64,000 bases of DNA from G032773895 sp965248935 (GCA_965248935.1 OZ252214.1:3410001-3474000); one strand, 5' to 3'. Positions 14,787 through 23,924 are shown, counted from the first letter of the stretch. Made by a program: numbers and translations. Notes: generated from the letters alone by a model not told the origin.

Positions 14787-17327
14787 TTATTGTTGAGTAT
14801 GTCCCAACCCTGAATGCATCGCGTTAAGGATAGTGCCGTTATCTGAATCGATTTCCCAGGCGAATACACCTCCTAGGTTATGCGTATTAACGTAAGCGCC
14901 TTTTGCCTCAACTGTGCGCTCGCTATCTAGGCTGATAAAGGTACCTGTTGTTGGGTTCCACAAGTAGGTTGCGTCGGCATCGTCATCGTAGATTACCGAG
15001 TAACCGTTGATACCGGTACCGTTTTTACCGCCCATCATGTTAGTTTCAGCCGCCTTGTAGTCGATAATGCCTTGTTCCCATACACCGTCGTTTGAAGTGC
15101 CCGTTAATGGACCGCCACCAGTCGCTGTGCCATCAAATGGACCGTTGGCGTCGCCACCTTGGATACCCTGCCATCCACGACCATACATTGCTACGCCCAC
15201 AGACATTTTTCCTGCTGGAACATTACGAGAGAGCATGTGGTTTACGGTATCGTTAAGGTTATTACCCGCAATTGTTGTGGCTAGACCTTCAGTCTCGTAG
15301 ATACCTGTTTGGTGACCGTATATGTTGTTCCAGGTACCATAGTAGTCGTAGCTCATTAGGTTGATGTAATCCATTGCTGGTGCAGCTTGCTCCCAGTTGA
15401 TTTTGCTGATTTTTGAAACAGCCGCGTTAACCGCTGCGGTCAGCTCGTAAGTACGGCCAGTTTCTAATGCAAGATCATCAAGAGCCGCGCGTAGTTCAAT
15501 CATAAGAGTAGCAAAGCCGTCTCCATCAGCGGCTGTTCCTAGAGCAGGGTTTGCACCGCCACCACCAGGGAATTCCCAGTCGATATCTACGCCATCAAAG
15601 AAGTCATATTTTTTGATGAGGGCTACGATAGAGGTAATAAAAGTAGCGCGTGCTGCTGGATCAGTTCCGACCGTGTAGAGTGGATCAGAGAGACTCCAGC
15701 CACCTACTGAAGGTAAGATCTTAACGTGTGGGTAAGTCATTTTAATACGGTACATTTCTGCAAATAAACCGCTTACTCCGTCGTCCCATTGACCTGTGCT
15801 ATCCATATCGCCTTTCTCAAGTGCTGCAAAGGAATCGTGAATAACCACTTCGTAGTCTTGCTTACCTTCACATTGAGCTACTAATACTGTGTAGCCTGCA
15901 AGGTTATCTGATTGTAATGACTCGTTAGGACCACATACTGGAATGAAACCGTAGAAAATATGCGTTAAGTTTTCTACTGGAATTTGTTTAGGGAAGAACG
16001 CGCGACCATATACGCCCCATTCAACAAAGTAGGCTCCAACCATTTTATTGGTCGTATTGTTGTAAGGAATGTTCGAACCACCCATACCATTAGCTTTACG
16101 AGTTAACCAGTCTGCATTACTGAGGTAATCCCATGGTGATGCAGTTGTGTCGGGGTCAGGATCAGTATTGGGATCGGGGTCAGGAGCGTTAGGGTCAGTA
16201 ACGTTCAAGACTTTAGGATCGGAATCCGTACATACACTACCGTTACATAGACTCACGATAAGAGTGCGACTACCTACAGCGGCAACAGTAATGGACATGG
16301 TCGCAGCTTGAGCCTGTGGTGTACTCGATACAACTGCTGCTTCGTGAACAACCGTTCCATTATCTAGGACTTTATAAGAGCTGCCATTTTCACCTGACCA
16401 CATATTCCAGGTGACATCAAAAGTGATTGCTGTAGGGTCTGGCATCCAGGCGATATTAGGTTTGGCTGGGGTTGGGCCATCCGCACCACCAGACGAACTA
16501 GAGCTAGACGAACTAGAGCTAGATGAACTAGAGCTAGACGAACTAGAGCTAGACGAACTAGAGCTAGATGAACTAGAGCTAGACGAACTAGAGCTAGATG
16601 AACTAGAGCTAGATGAACTAGAGCTAGATGAACTGGAACCATTAGGGTCAGTAACATTCAGGACTTTAGGATCGGAATCCGTACATACGCTACCGTTACA
16701 TAGGCTCACAATAAGAGTGCGACTGCCTACCGCGCCAACGGTAATACTAGCCGTTGCGTTTTGAGCTTGTGGTGTATTCGATACAACCGCCGCTTCGTGA
16801 ACAACCGTTCCATTATCTAGGATTTTATAAGAGCCGCCATTTTCACCTGACCACATATTCCAAGTAACATTAAAGGTGGTTGATGTGGGGTCTGGCATCC
16901 AGTCGATATAAGGTTTGTTTGGGGTAGGACCATCAGCGCCACCAGACGAACTAGAACTAGACGAGCTAGAGCTGGATGAACTGGAACTGGATGAGCTAGA
17001 GCTAGATGAACTGGAACTGGACGAGCTAGAGCTGGATGAACTGGAACTAGATGAACTGCCTGAACCTGAGCAGGCACCTTCGTCAGTCCAAGCGGAACTT
17101 GAAGCCCAGCCTACGCCTGGTTCATAAGATCCACCTGTTGAACACCAACCACCTACGATGCAGGTGTAGGCATTGCTGTTGTTCTGAACGGTGTCTCCAG
17201 TAGCGTAGGCGCTGCCGTTAGAATATTGTTGTGCGCTAGAGCAATCATAGGCTTGCGAGTGTGCCGCGAAGCCGAAGAGCGATAGTGCTGACAGAATTAA
17301 CGTCGGTCGATTAAATCTTGTAAACAT
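14787..17327 (-). CDS. Secreted multidomain GH18 chitinase with CBM5/12 and duplicated Ig-like domains
   Basis: 846 residues. Signal peptide to about 26 (FGFAAHSQA); CBM5/12 chitin-binding module 27-88 (YATGDTVQNNSNAYTC, EPGVGWASSSAW); poly-Ser linker about 89-128; Ig/chitinase-A-N-like domain about 128-229; second poly-Ser linker about 229-278; near-identical second copy about 278-379; DPDPNTDPDPD linker; GH18 barrel about 396-846. The catalytic signature FFDGVDIDWEFPG is intact, with acid Glu585 and Asp583, as is the substrate wall MSYDYYGTW. It hydrolyses chitin outside the cell. The frame runs 48 codons further upstream, but ATG 17327 has AAGG 9 nt before it and directly precedes the signal peptide. 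A CRP-type site lies 250 bp upstream. Confidence 0.95.
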   Translation of the reverse strand: MFTRFNRPTLILSALSLFGFAAHSQAYDCSSAQQYSNGSAYATGDTVQNNSNAYTCIVGGWCSTGGSYEPGVGWASSSAWTDEGACSGSGSSSSSSSSSSSSSSSSSSSSSSSSSSSSSSSSSSSSSSGGADGPTPNKPYIDWMPDPTSTTFNVTWNMWSGENGGSYKILDNGTVVHEAAVVSNTPQAQNATASITVGAVGSRTLIVSLCNGSVCTDSDPKVLNVTDPNGSSSSSSSSSSSSSSSSSSSSSSSSSSSSSSSSSSSSSSSSSSSSSSSSSGGADGPTPAKPNIAWMPDPTAITFDVTWNMWSGENGSSYKVLDNGTVVHEAAVVSSTPQAQAATMSITVAAVGSRTLIVSLCNGSVCTDSDPKVLNVTDPNAPDPDPNTDPDPDTTASPWDYLSNADWLTRKANGMGGSNIPYNNTTNKMVGAYFVEWGVYGRAFFPKQIPVENLTHIFYGFIPVCGPNESLQSDNLAGYTVLVAQCEGKQDYEVVIHDSFAALEKGDMDSTGQWDDGVSGLFAEMYRIKMTYPHVKILPSVGGWSLSDPLYTVGTDPAARATFITSIVALIKKYDFFDGVDIDWEFPGGGGANPALGTAADGDGFATLMIELRAALDDLALETGRTYELTAAVNAAVSKISKINWEQAAPAMDYINLMSYDYYGTWNNIYGHQTGIYETEGLATTIAGNNLNDTVNHMLSRNVPAGKMSVGVAMYGRGWQGIQGGDANGPFDGTATGGGPLTGTSNDGVWEQGIIDYKAAETNMMGGKNGTGINGYSVIYDDDADATYLWNPTTGTFISLDSERTVEAKGAYVNTHNLGGVFAWEIDSDNGTILNAMHSGLGHTQQ
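16195..16945 (-). repeat. Intragenic duplication: two near-identical about 300-bp Ig-like modules and Ser-codon arrays
   Basis: The segment at about 16195-16492 is repeated at about 16640-16930, each followed by an array of serine codons (16493-16640 and 16943-17060). The arrays mix TCN and AGY codons in a regular 15-18 bp period (GAACTAGAGCTAGA units on the plus strand). The two modules differ at only scattered positions, so the duplication is recent or kept alike by recombination. Confidence 0.9.
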
Positions 17328-17886
17328 TGGTATTACCCTTGGGGTGTTTGGATAAGGTGACCGATCAATCTCGCTTGGCTTCGTCGTTGTTGAATATCTG
17401 TTTTCATTTTTAGGTTCAACTCGGTTCGTAAACGGGAGCGTTTTTTGATCAACGTGTAAAGCGGTGTTCAAAATATCAATCGTTTACTGAATACGTCAAC
17501 GGGTTGAAAAAAAGCCCTTTAACAACGAATTGAGATAATAAAAGCTATTTTTTAGTCTTATTAGATTATATAAAAGTGTGATGCATGTCACAAAAACGCT
17601 CTTTGCGCCTAAAAATTAAGCAAAATGAAAGAGTTAGCCGGTTTGTTCAAAAAGAACTAAATTGCGACATATTATTGATACTTGCGCCTCGGCCTGTTCG
17701 AAATATCGAAAGGTTAAAGTAAACGGATATTTGATGAAAAATTGATCTTAGAACAGTTTAAAAAAAGTGTTGGAATTGACAGAATTGAGCGGAAATTTAT
17801 GCAGTTGAAGCCAATTTCCGAGATTGGCTTTCTTAAACCGAAAATAGTGCAAGCCAATCTTCCAGGTATGCAACCGTAGAAAAGCG
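17328..17886. other. Chitinase upstream region
   Basis: About 560 bp without a real gene. The reading frame that extends the chitinase upstream (17328-17471) shows no protein-like features. The region carries the CRP-like operator at 17577-17592 and is otherwise AT-rich. No terminator for the SpoU gene, which also ends here on the minus strand, was identified. Confidence 0.5.
17577..17592. promoter_or_regulatory. CRP/Vfr-type operator upstream of the chitinase
   Basis: TGTGATGCATGTCACA is a perfect match to TGTGA-N6-TCACA, and its 6-bp spacer TGCATG is only one pair from being self-complementary. It lies 250 bp before the chitinase ATG on the only gene it could serve in this direction. cAMP-dependent control of chitin use is common in gammaproteobacteria. 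Confidence 0.7.
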
Positions 17887-18657
17887 CTAAAGTGAATTTC
17901 TAAAACAGATTAAGCTAGCTGTTACGGCAACATTGAGTGATTCAACATTATTGTGCATAGGGATTCTTAAATAGCCAGTACAAAGAGAGTGAGTAGCGCG
18001 AGAAAGCCCTTCGGTTTCATTCCCCATAACAAATATTTTTTTGCCGTTACTGCTTATGCTTTTAGGCCGTTTCTGTGCGGCAACATCCAAGCCGAATACC
18101 TCGGAACCTCTTGATTTAAAGGTACTTAAGCATTCCTGTAGGCTGTCACAGCGCAGAATACGCGCTTTAAATAAAGTGCCTGCACTGGCCTTAATTACCA
18201 GAGAGTCGAGCTTAGCCGAGCCCGTATTTGGGATGATTAAACCCGTCGCCGGAGAGGCGCAAACTGAGCGAATAATCATACCTAAATTGGACGGATTGGT
18301 AATATTGTCCAGTGCGATAAACTCGAAATTGTCGTTAGGGGCGGATAAATAGTCCCGATAATCGCTAAAGCCTTTTAACATTAAATCCAACGCAACCCCT
18401 TGGTCTTGCTTACCATTTTTAGATATGCGGGAAAGTGACTTTTTGTCGTGATAAAGCACATCGATACCGCGTTTTGCCGCACTATCCACTATATCGTTGA
18501 TAATAGGGGCGGTTTTATTTGAATCTGCTAGATGAAGGCGATAAATCTCAATCGAATTGTCTTGTAGAGCTTCCAGTACAGGTTTTCGTCCAAAAATTGT
18601 CAGTATTTTGCTTAGAAAGCGTTTGCGTTTGATATATTCATCAGAGGAACTTTGCAT
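17887..18657 (-). CDS. TrmH/SpoU-family RNA 2'-O-ribose methyltransferase
   Basis: 256 residues. An N-terminal substrate-binding domain beginning IFGRKPVLEALQDNS (about 22-36), then the SPOUT knot: motif 1 LDNITNPSNLGMIIRSV, motif 2 FVMGNETEGLS, motif 3 IPMHNNVESLNVAVTASL, which holds the SAM pocket. Length and order match the RlmB/TrmH group acting on rRNA or tRNA; which RNA it modifies cannot be told. It is the last of a run of minus-strand housekeeping genes (cyclophilin, pdxJ, this). Confidence 0.88.
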   Translation of the reverse strand: MQSSSDEYIKRKRFLSKILTIFGRKPVLEALQDNSIEIYRLHLADSNKTAPIINDIVDSAAKRGIDVLYHDKKSLSRISKNGKQDQGVALDLMLKGFSDYRDYLSAPNDNFEFIALDNITNPSNLGMIIRSVCASPATGLIIPNTGSAKLDSLVIKASAGTLFKARILRCDSLQECLSTFKSRGSEVFGLDVAAQKRPKSISSNGKKIFVMGNETEGLSRATHSLCTGYLRIPMHNNVESLNVAVTASLICFRNSL

Positions 18658-18769
18658 TCTTTTAGACCGAGATATGACAGTAAGTGTTGTATATTGTGAT
18701 CAATAAACGCAATTCTAGGTTTTTAATTGCACTTATTATCTGAAGCTAGGCTATTCAAAATAAGCTCAT

Positions 18770-19537
18770 TCAAAATACGTCATCCGAAAGTAAGTTACAG
18801 TAGGCTTCAACAGCCGGAGAAAGCCCCATATTCAACGCATCTACCGTAAGAGCGTGCCCAATTGAGACCTCCTGCAAACCGGGTAATTGCCTATATAGAG
18901 TCATATTCTTTAGGTTCAAATCGTGCCCGGCATTAATTCCAAGGCCGAGGTTAATGGCGAATTCTGCTGCTTGTTTGTGTTGTTGGAAGTGTCTTTGACC
19001 ATCCTCTATAGAGTGTTCGTAGGCCCAGGCGAAAGGACCTGTGTAAAGCTCAATACGGTCGGCCCCAATATCTTTAGCCAATTGAATTTGCTCTTTATCC
19101 GGGTCCATAAATAAACTCACCCGAATGGAATGGCTTTTTAGCTGTTCGATAAGAGGCAGGAGAGAGTCTCCAGAGGTTTTCAAATCAAACCCATGGTCAG
19201 ACGTTTTTTGGCTATCGCTATCTGGGACGAGAGTACACTGGTCTGGCAGGGCCTGTCTCGCTAAGGCCATAAGTCCAGGGTAACTCCCTACTACTGAAGC
19301 GAACGGGTTGCCCTCTATATTGAATTCAACACCCGATAGGGTGCTGGTCAAATTGGCCAGTTCCGCTACATCTTCTGGACGAATATGGCGTTGGTCTGGG
19401 CGGGGGTGTACGGTCAGTCCCTGGGCGCCCGCCGTTAAGGCACGTTTTCCGTATTCAGCAACGCTTGGAAAATTACCGTCACGGGAATTTCGTATAAGGG
19501 CGATTTTATTTAAGTTAATACTCAGTTTGATAGACAT
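18770..19537 (-). CDS. pdxJ: Pyridoxine 5'-phosphate synthase
   Basis: 255-residue TIM-barrel enzyme that condenses 1-deoxyxylulose 5-phosphate with 3-amino-2-oxopropyl phosphate, the last ring-forming step of vitamin B6 synthesis. Recognised by LSINLNKIALIRNSR at the start, GLTVHPRPDQRHI, the phosphate-binding LGLGINAGHDLN and EVSIGHALTVDAL near the end. It starts 25 bp after the cyclophilin gene and is probably cotranscribed. RNSR-type N-terminal segments, where most PdxJ have LRNAR, place it in a divergent branch. Confidence 0.93.
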   Translation of the reverse strand: MSIKLSINLNKIALIRNSRDGNFPSVAEYGKRALTAGAQGLTVHPRPDQRHIRPEDVAELANLTSTLSGVEFNIEGNPFASVVGSYPGLMALARQALPDQCTLVPDSDSQKTSDHGFDLKTSGDSLLPLIEQLKSHSIRVSLFMDPDKEQIQLAKDIGADRIELYTGPFAWAYEHSIEDGQRHFQQHKQAAEFAINLGLGINAGHDLNLKNMTLYRQLPGLQEVSIGHALTVDALNMGLSPAVEAYCNLLSDDVF

Positions 19538-19562
19538 TCGAGTTGCTCTATACCTCTGCGCG

Positions 19563-20156
19563 CTATTTTTTTGCCGGAGCGTCTAAACGGTATGCTTTTA
19601 CTATTCGCACAGGGTAGTTTGGTGCGTCTGAGAAAGCTCTGTGTATGCCACGAGGTTCCTTTTCTATTTTTTTAACCACATCGTAACCTTCAATGACTTT
19701 GCCAAAGACGGCATAGCCAGCGCGCTTTTTCTTGCGGTCAAGAGATTCGTTATCGTTTACATTAATAAAAAATTGAGCCGTTGCGCTATCTGGGTCGTTA
19801 AGGCGGGCCATTGAAAGCGTCCCAACTATGTTTTTAAGGTCCTTATCTGATTCGTTTTTTATTGGCGCGAGCGCCTCCTTACGCTGAAAATCAAATGTAT
19901 AGCCTCCTCCCTGAGCCATAAAGCCTGGAATAACACGGTGGAAAATGGTCCCATTGTAAAAGCCACTATCGACATACTTTAGAAAGTTTTCAACCGTAAT
20001 TGGCGCTTTCTTTGAGTAGAGTTCTGCCGTGATTTTCCCAAGGTCAGTTTCTAGCACTACCTTGATAGTCGATTCTTTTTTTTCGTGTGTATGTCCAGTT
20101 GCAGAAAGAACTAAACAGGTGAAAAGAGAAAATACTAAAAAAATACGTTTTGCCAT
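19563..20156 (-). CDS. Periplasmic cyclophilin-type peptidyl-prolyl isomerase
   Basis: 197 residues with a signal peptide (RIFLVFSLFTCLVLSATG) and a cyclophilin domain: ETDLGKITAELYSKKAP, the catalytic FHRVIPGFMAQGG (Arg plus Phe/Met of the active site), LSMARLNDPDSATAQFFIN and YAVFGKVIEGYDVV. It catalyses proline isomerisation during folding of exported proteins. Closest in layout to PpiA. GGAAC lies 8 nt before the ATG. Upstream of pdxJ by 25 bp. Confidence 0.9.
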   Translation of the reverse strand: MAKRIFLVFSLFTCLVLSATGHTHEKKESTIKVVLETDLGKITAELYSKKAPITVENFLKYVDSGFYNGTIFHRVIPGFMAQGGGYTFDFQRKEALAPIKNESDKDLKNIVGTLSMARLNDPDSATAQFFINVNDNESLDRKKKRAGYAVFGKVIEGYDVVKKIEKEPRGIHRAFSDAPNYPVRIVKAYRLDAPAKK

Positions 20157-20269
20157 AATTGGTTCCAGTTGGTATTAACGAGGTTAGCGTAAAGCCGGTA
20201 ATGAATAACCGGCTGTCAGAAAGCAATGTATCCTGCTTTAAATATTACATGCTATATAGGCTGAAAGTA

Positions 20270-20992
20270 TTAAGACCATTCAGAATAGCGTTTTTTGGGT
20301 TTTAACATAGGTAGAATGGACGATAATATCATTCCTAAAATAAGTAACCCTGCACCATAAAACATAAAGTTTTTACTGCGATCATTTTTTAGTGTGTCGT
20401 TCTCAACCGTGAGAATTTCGTTCTCTGCTTGCATTATCTCATGTTTTTCTAACAGGTCACGATAGCGATCATCTAGCTCAACCGCATTGGCTGACAATTT
20501 TTTTAACCTATCGTATTGTTCCTGTAAGCTCGAATTATTGTTACCGCTGCTATTGAGTTGTTTGGTTAACATAGTTTGAGAGCGGCTTAGTGTTTGGTTT
20601 TTATTTTTTAACAATGCAATGCTTTTTTTAAGTGCAGTGGTTTTAGTTAAAGACTGGGCTAGTAGTGTACGGGCAGATTGAGAATCCATCAAATATTGGT
20701 TAGGAATCCAACCCTCCTTACCGTCGCTTAATTTTACATTTGACCAAGCCCCGTCTTCACTCAAGCCTATAACCTCTAGTTCCGTGCCGCTTTTTAGACC
20801 CCTGTGAATAATTCGGAACTCGTTTCCTTGTCCACTACGCAAGGGCACAAACAGCATATCAGAAATGTATTTTTTCTCGCTTTCTTGGGAGAGTGCTACC
20901 GAGCAAGTGAAAAAAGCAGATAAAAATGTAATCGTGAATAACAACGCTGCTTGTCTTGCCTTCGGGCGTGAGAGGTGTTTAAGGTTGAACAT
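20270..20992 (-). CDS. TIGR04211-type SH3 domain protein (YgiM-like)
   Basis: 240 residues: an N-terminal signal or anchor sequence (AALLFTITFLSAFFTCSVAL), a bacterial SH3 domain (about 40-105: YISDMLFVPLRSGQGNEF, WSNVKLSDGKEGWIPNQYL), a long coiled coil (about 110-205), and a C-terminal transmembrane helix (FMFYGAGLLILGMILSSILP) with a basic cytoplasmic end. This is exactly the architecture of the YgiM family, an inner-membrane protein with a periplasmic SH3 domain of uncertain role in the cell envelope. Confidence 0.87.
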   Translation of the reverse strand: MFNLKHLSRPKARQAALLFTITFLSAFFTCSVALSQESEKKYISDMLFVPLRSGQGNEFRIIHRGLKSGTELEVIGLSEDGAWSNVKLSDGKEGWIPNQYLMDSQSARTLLAQSLTKTTALKKSIALLKNKNQTLSRSQTMLTKQLNSSGNNNSSLQEQYDRLKKLSANAVELDDRYRDLLEKHEIMQAENEILTVENDTLKNDRSKNFMFYGAGLLILGMILSSILPMLKPKKRYSEWS

Positions 20993-21057
20993 GGTAAGCC
21001 TAATAAGTAATCATATGTTATTGTCAAAAAACTTAGTAACCTAGTGTAAATTAAAAG

Positions 21058-21357
21058 CTAAGGTAAAACCTTCTTAAAGGGTTTTACGGTCACTTTTTGG
21101 TAAACACCCGCCTCAATATAAGGGTCTTTATCGGCCCACATTTGGGCATCTTCTAAAGAGTTGAATTCTGCAACAATTAAGCTGCCCGTGAAACCTGCTT
21201 CGCCAGGGGCGTTATTGTCGATTGCGGGGTGAGGGCCGGCGAGAATAAGCCTGCCTTCATCTTTTAATACAGTCAAACGAGCTAAATGCGATGGGCGAGC
21301 GGACTGTCTTTTTTCTAGGCTGTTTTCAACATCTTCACTTATTATGGCGTAAAGCAT
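21058..21357 (-). CDS. yciI: YciI family protein
   Basis: 99 residues. MLYAIISEDVENSLEKR at the start, RPSHLARLTVLKDEGRL in the middle (with the family His), GPHPAIDNNAPGEAGFTG and a ferredoxin-like fold ending in KPF. YciI proteins are small dimers with an Asp/His pair and unclear enzymatic role. It begins 3 bp after the stop of the upstream membrane protein, so both are in one operon. In E. coli and Pseudomonas yciI lies next to yciB/ispZ, as the positional pair here. Confidence 0.88.
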   Translation of the reverse strand: MLYAIISEDVENSLEKRQSARPSHLARLTVLKDEGRLILAGPHPAIDNNAPGEAGFTGSLIVAEFNSLEDAQMWADKDPYIEAGVYQKVTVKPFKKVLP

Positions 21358-21360
21358 AAA

Positions 21361-22101
21361 TTAATCTTGCTCCTGAGACTTACCTGAGTGTTCTGATTTA
21401 TGCTCGTCTGGATCGATCATAATCTCTTCGAATTTTAACTGAGTTAACTTAGTAATGCTGCGAAATAAGTAAAAAAGTGCGCCAAGCAAAATGATAAGTG
21501 CTGGAATAGTAATAACAGGGTAGCTAAGCGCGGTCATTTTACCTAGCTCGGCGTTAAATGCCTCGGTACCGGGTTGGCTGACTAAAATGACCTTTGCCAA
21601 AATATAATTGAGTGTAGCGGAGAGAAAGAAGGACCCCGCGATCATATAGGTTGCGTTGATTAGAATCTTCTCAAAGGCTCGCTCGCCATTATTTTCCTCC
21701 AATGCTTTTTTGACCTTATCCATTTGAATGAGCTTATCGTTAAAGATCAATTTCCCTATAAGTGGATAGGGTGTTTTTAGCGAAATAATAGTTGCCAAAC
21801 CGAGTATTGCAGGAATCGTTGCCTCTTTAATCGCAAAGTATTTTAGCTCAACCTCCAACAGGCTCATACCCCCTGTCAATAAAACGCTCACAACCCCAAG
21901 CACCGAGAAAGGGTTAACCTTTTTCGCTCTAAAAAAGTCATAAATACCATATGCGATCGGGAAGGAAAGGGCCACTATCAGCCCCAATTTCACACCGAGC
22001 TGGTCCTCTCCGCTAAATTTGACCAATATTATGGTGGGAATAGCAATATTAAGGGCGATGTTAAGAAGGAGGTTCTCTTTTTTTTCGTTAGTTTCAGTCA
22101 T
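21361..22101 (-). CDS. VC0807-like integral membrane protein at the yciB/ispZ position
   Basis: 246 residues with about six transmembrane segments (NIALNIAIPTIILVKF, LGLIVALSFPIAYGIYDFF, PFSVLGVVSVLLTGGMSLL, ATYMIAGSFFLSATLNYIL, PVITIPALIILLGALFYLF). The general plan, with VNPFSVLGVVSVLLTGG and KEATIPAILGLATIISL, matches the VC0807-type family rather than classical IspZ/YciB, although it occupies the yciB slot beside yciI. Function unknown; an envelope or septation role is only suggested by position. Divergent from the PHP-yciO-scpAB-rluB series. Confidence 0.7.
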   Translation of the reverse strand: MTETNEKKENLLLNIALNIAIPTIILVKFSGEDQLGVKLGLIVALSFPIAYGIYDFFRAKKVNPFSVLGVVSVLLTGGMSLLEVELKYFAIKEATIPAILGLATIISLKTPYPLIGKLIFNDKLIQMDKVKKALEENNGERAFEKILINATYMIAGSFFLSATLNYILAKVILVSQPGTEAFNAELGKMTALSYPVITIPALIILLGALFYLFRSITKLTQLKFEEIMIDPDEHKSEHSGKSQEQD

Positions 22102-22252
22102 TGAGTTACAACTACCATCCAGTTACTAATTTGGGTTACTAATTTGAGTTACTTTGTATAGACTATGTGAATTAGCTAGCCTGCACTGAGGGAGTGTTTT
22201 AACATACTTTAAGTGGCATTGACTATGCCGTTACCGTTCGCCAGTGCTACAA

Positions 22253-23131
22253 ATGACGACTCCCTGCCTACACTCTATGACCCAAATTTTCGATTTACAC
22301 TGTCACAGCAATCTATCTGACGGTATTTTAAGCCCTGAAGCGCTGGTGTCGAGAGCTAAAACACAAAAGGTTACAACTCTTGCCCTTACAGACCACGATA
22401 CTCTGGCCGGAGTTCAGCGGGCTCAGGCCCAAGCCAGTATAGAGGGGCTCACGCTTATCCCCGGTATTGAATTCTCAAGCCAGTGGGGCGGGCGAGGGGT
22501 GCATATCGTTGGTTTGAATATCGAGCTAACATCGACCGCTATAGACCGTGCCGTGAATCAGCAGATAGAGACTAGGCGCGATCGGGCCGTACATATCGCC
22601 GCCAGATTGGAAAAACAGGGTATTCGATGCGCCCTTGAGGGGGCCATGAGTATTGCCGCCAATGAGCGGCAAGGAAATGGAGAAGAAGGCGTAATTGGGC
22701 GGCCACACTTTGCCAAATATCTGGTTAGGGAAGGTTATGTAGCCAATATCAACCAAGCTTTTAAGCGTTATCTAGGGGCCGGAAAACCGGGGGACATTAA
22801 ACAGATGTGGCCAGAAATTGGAGATGTCGTTGAATGGATCAACCAATCTGGAGGGGTTGCCGTGCTTGCTCACCCGGCAAAATATAAAATGACCCGAACC
22901 AAATTGAGAGCCTTAGCCTGTGACTTTGCCGACGTGGGAGGCAAAGGGCTGGAATTGATCAGCGGTAAGCAGCCCGTGGGCTTAGCCGAAGAATTAGCAA
23001 AGATAGCAGCGAAATACCAACTGCGCGGTTCCTGTGGAAGCGACTTTCATGTGCCGGGGCAAGCTTGGCAAGAATTAGGGCAATTTGGTGAGATGCCTCG
23101 TTCGATTGAACCAATTTGGGGCGAATGGTGA
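22253..23131 (+). CDS. PHP-domain phosphoesterase, RNase AM/YciV-like
   Basis: About 290 residues. The PHP metal motifs are all present: FDLHCHSNLSDG (first HxH), LALTDHDTLAG, IPGIEFSS, the GRPHFAKYLV segment, VLAHPAKYK and the final GSDFHVPG. Members are 5'-3' exonucleases that mature rRNA 5' ends or cleave 3',5'-nucleotide bisphosphates. It heads the block PHP-yciO-scpA-scpB-rluB seen in Pseudomonas. Start uncertain: GTG 22244, ATG 22253 and ATG 22277 are all in frame and none has a Shine-Dalgarno; the conserved domain begins just after 22277. Confidence 0.88.
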   Translation: MTTPCLHSMTQIFDLHCHSNLSDGILSPEALVSRAKTQKVTTLALTDHDTLAGVQRAQAQASIEGLTLIPGIEFSSQWGGRGVHIVGLNIELTSTAIDRAVNQQIETRRDRAVHIAARLEKQGIRCALEGAMSIAANERQGNGEEGVIGRPHFAKYLVREGYVANINQAFKRYLGAGKPGDIKQMWPEIGDVVEWINQSGGVAVLAHPAKYKMTRTKLRALACDFADVGGKGLELISGKQPVGLAEELAKIAAKYQLRGSCGSDFHVPGQAWQELGQFGEMPRSIEPIWGEW

Positions 23132-23300
23132 GGGCGGTGACGAAATACAAAGAAAGTTTTTACCACTCTCTTTCGTCAACCGCTAGAATGAACCTGATTA
23201 GCATTGGCAGAGTTAAATTATCTCAATACCGAAAGGTTTGCGAAAACCACAAACCCCAATAAAAAATACTAACCTAGTCGATAGAACAAGGGTATCTACA

Positions 23301-23924
23301 ATGGCGCAGTTTTTTACCATCCACCCAGAAAACCCGCAGTCACGGCTTATCAAACAAGCTGCGGACATCGTCCAAAAGGGGGGGTTAATCGCTTATCCTA
23401 CAGACTCTGCCTATGCCCTGGGCTGTCATATTGGGGATAAATTTGCTTTAGATCGTATCCGAGCTATTCGTCAATTGGATAAATCCCATAACTTTACCTT
23501 GGTATGCCGAGATCTATCCGAACTAGCGAACTATGCCCGTGTTGATAATGCTGCTTTTCGGCTGATAAAAACGCATACTCCCGGCCCTTACACCTTTATT
23601 TTGAATGCCACCTCAGAAGTGCCCAGGCGTTTAAAGCACCCTAAACGCAAAACACTTGGTCTGAGAGTGCCAAATAACCTCATTGTCTTAGCGCTATTAG
23701 AGGAACTGGGTGAGCCCTTGATGACCAGCTCACTTATCTTACCCGAAGAGACAGTTCCCCTGACCGACCCTTACGACATCCGCGATACACTGGAACACCA
23801 GTTGGAACTGGTTATAGACGGCGGTTTTTGTGGCTTGGAACCGACCACCGTTGTTGATTTAACCGGCGATGAGCCCTTAGTTACCCGGTATGGCTGTGGT
23901 GACGCGACAGATTTCGAAAACTAG
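23301..23924 (+). CDS. yciO: YciO, Sua5/YrdC/YciO family dsRNA-binding protein
   Basis: 207 residues that follow E. coli YciO closely: MAQFFTIHPENPQSRLIKQA, IAYPTDSAYALGC, KSHNFTLVCRDLSEL, TPGPYTFILNATSEVPRRL, KRKTLGLRVPNN. YciO is the paralogue of TsaC/Sua5 that lacks a firm role in t6A synthesis. ATG 23301 is the family start; frames upstream to 23238 are not conserved. AAGGG lies about 8 nt before it. Confidence 0.92.
   Translation: MAQFFTIHPENPQSRLIKQAADIVQKGGLIAYPTDSAYALGCHIGDKFALDRIRAIRQLDKSHNFTLVCRDLSELANYARVDNAAFRLIKTHTPGPYTFILNATSEVPRRLKHPKRKTLGLRVPNNLIVLALLEELGEPLMTSSLILPEETVPLTDPYDIRDTLEHQLELVIDGGFCGLEPTTVVDLTGDEPLVTRYGCGDATDFEN

Noticed and set aside
16364..17127. Regular ELELD-type and ALVHLALVH-type repeat frames across the chitinase linkers
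   Set aside because: They are other-frame readings of the serine-codon arrays of the chitinase.
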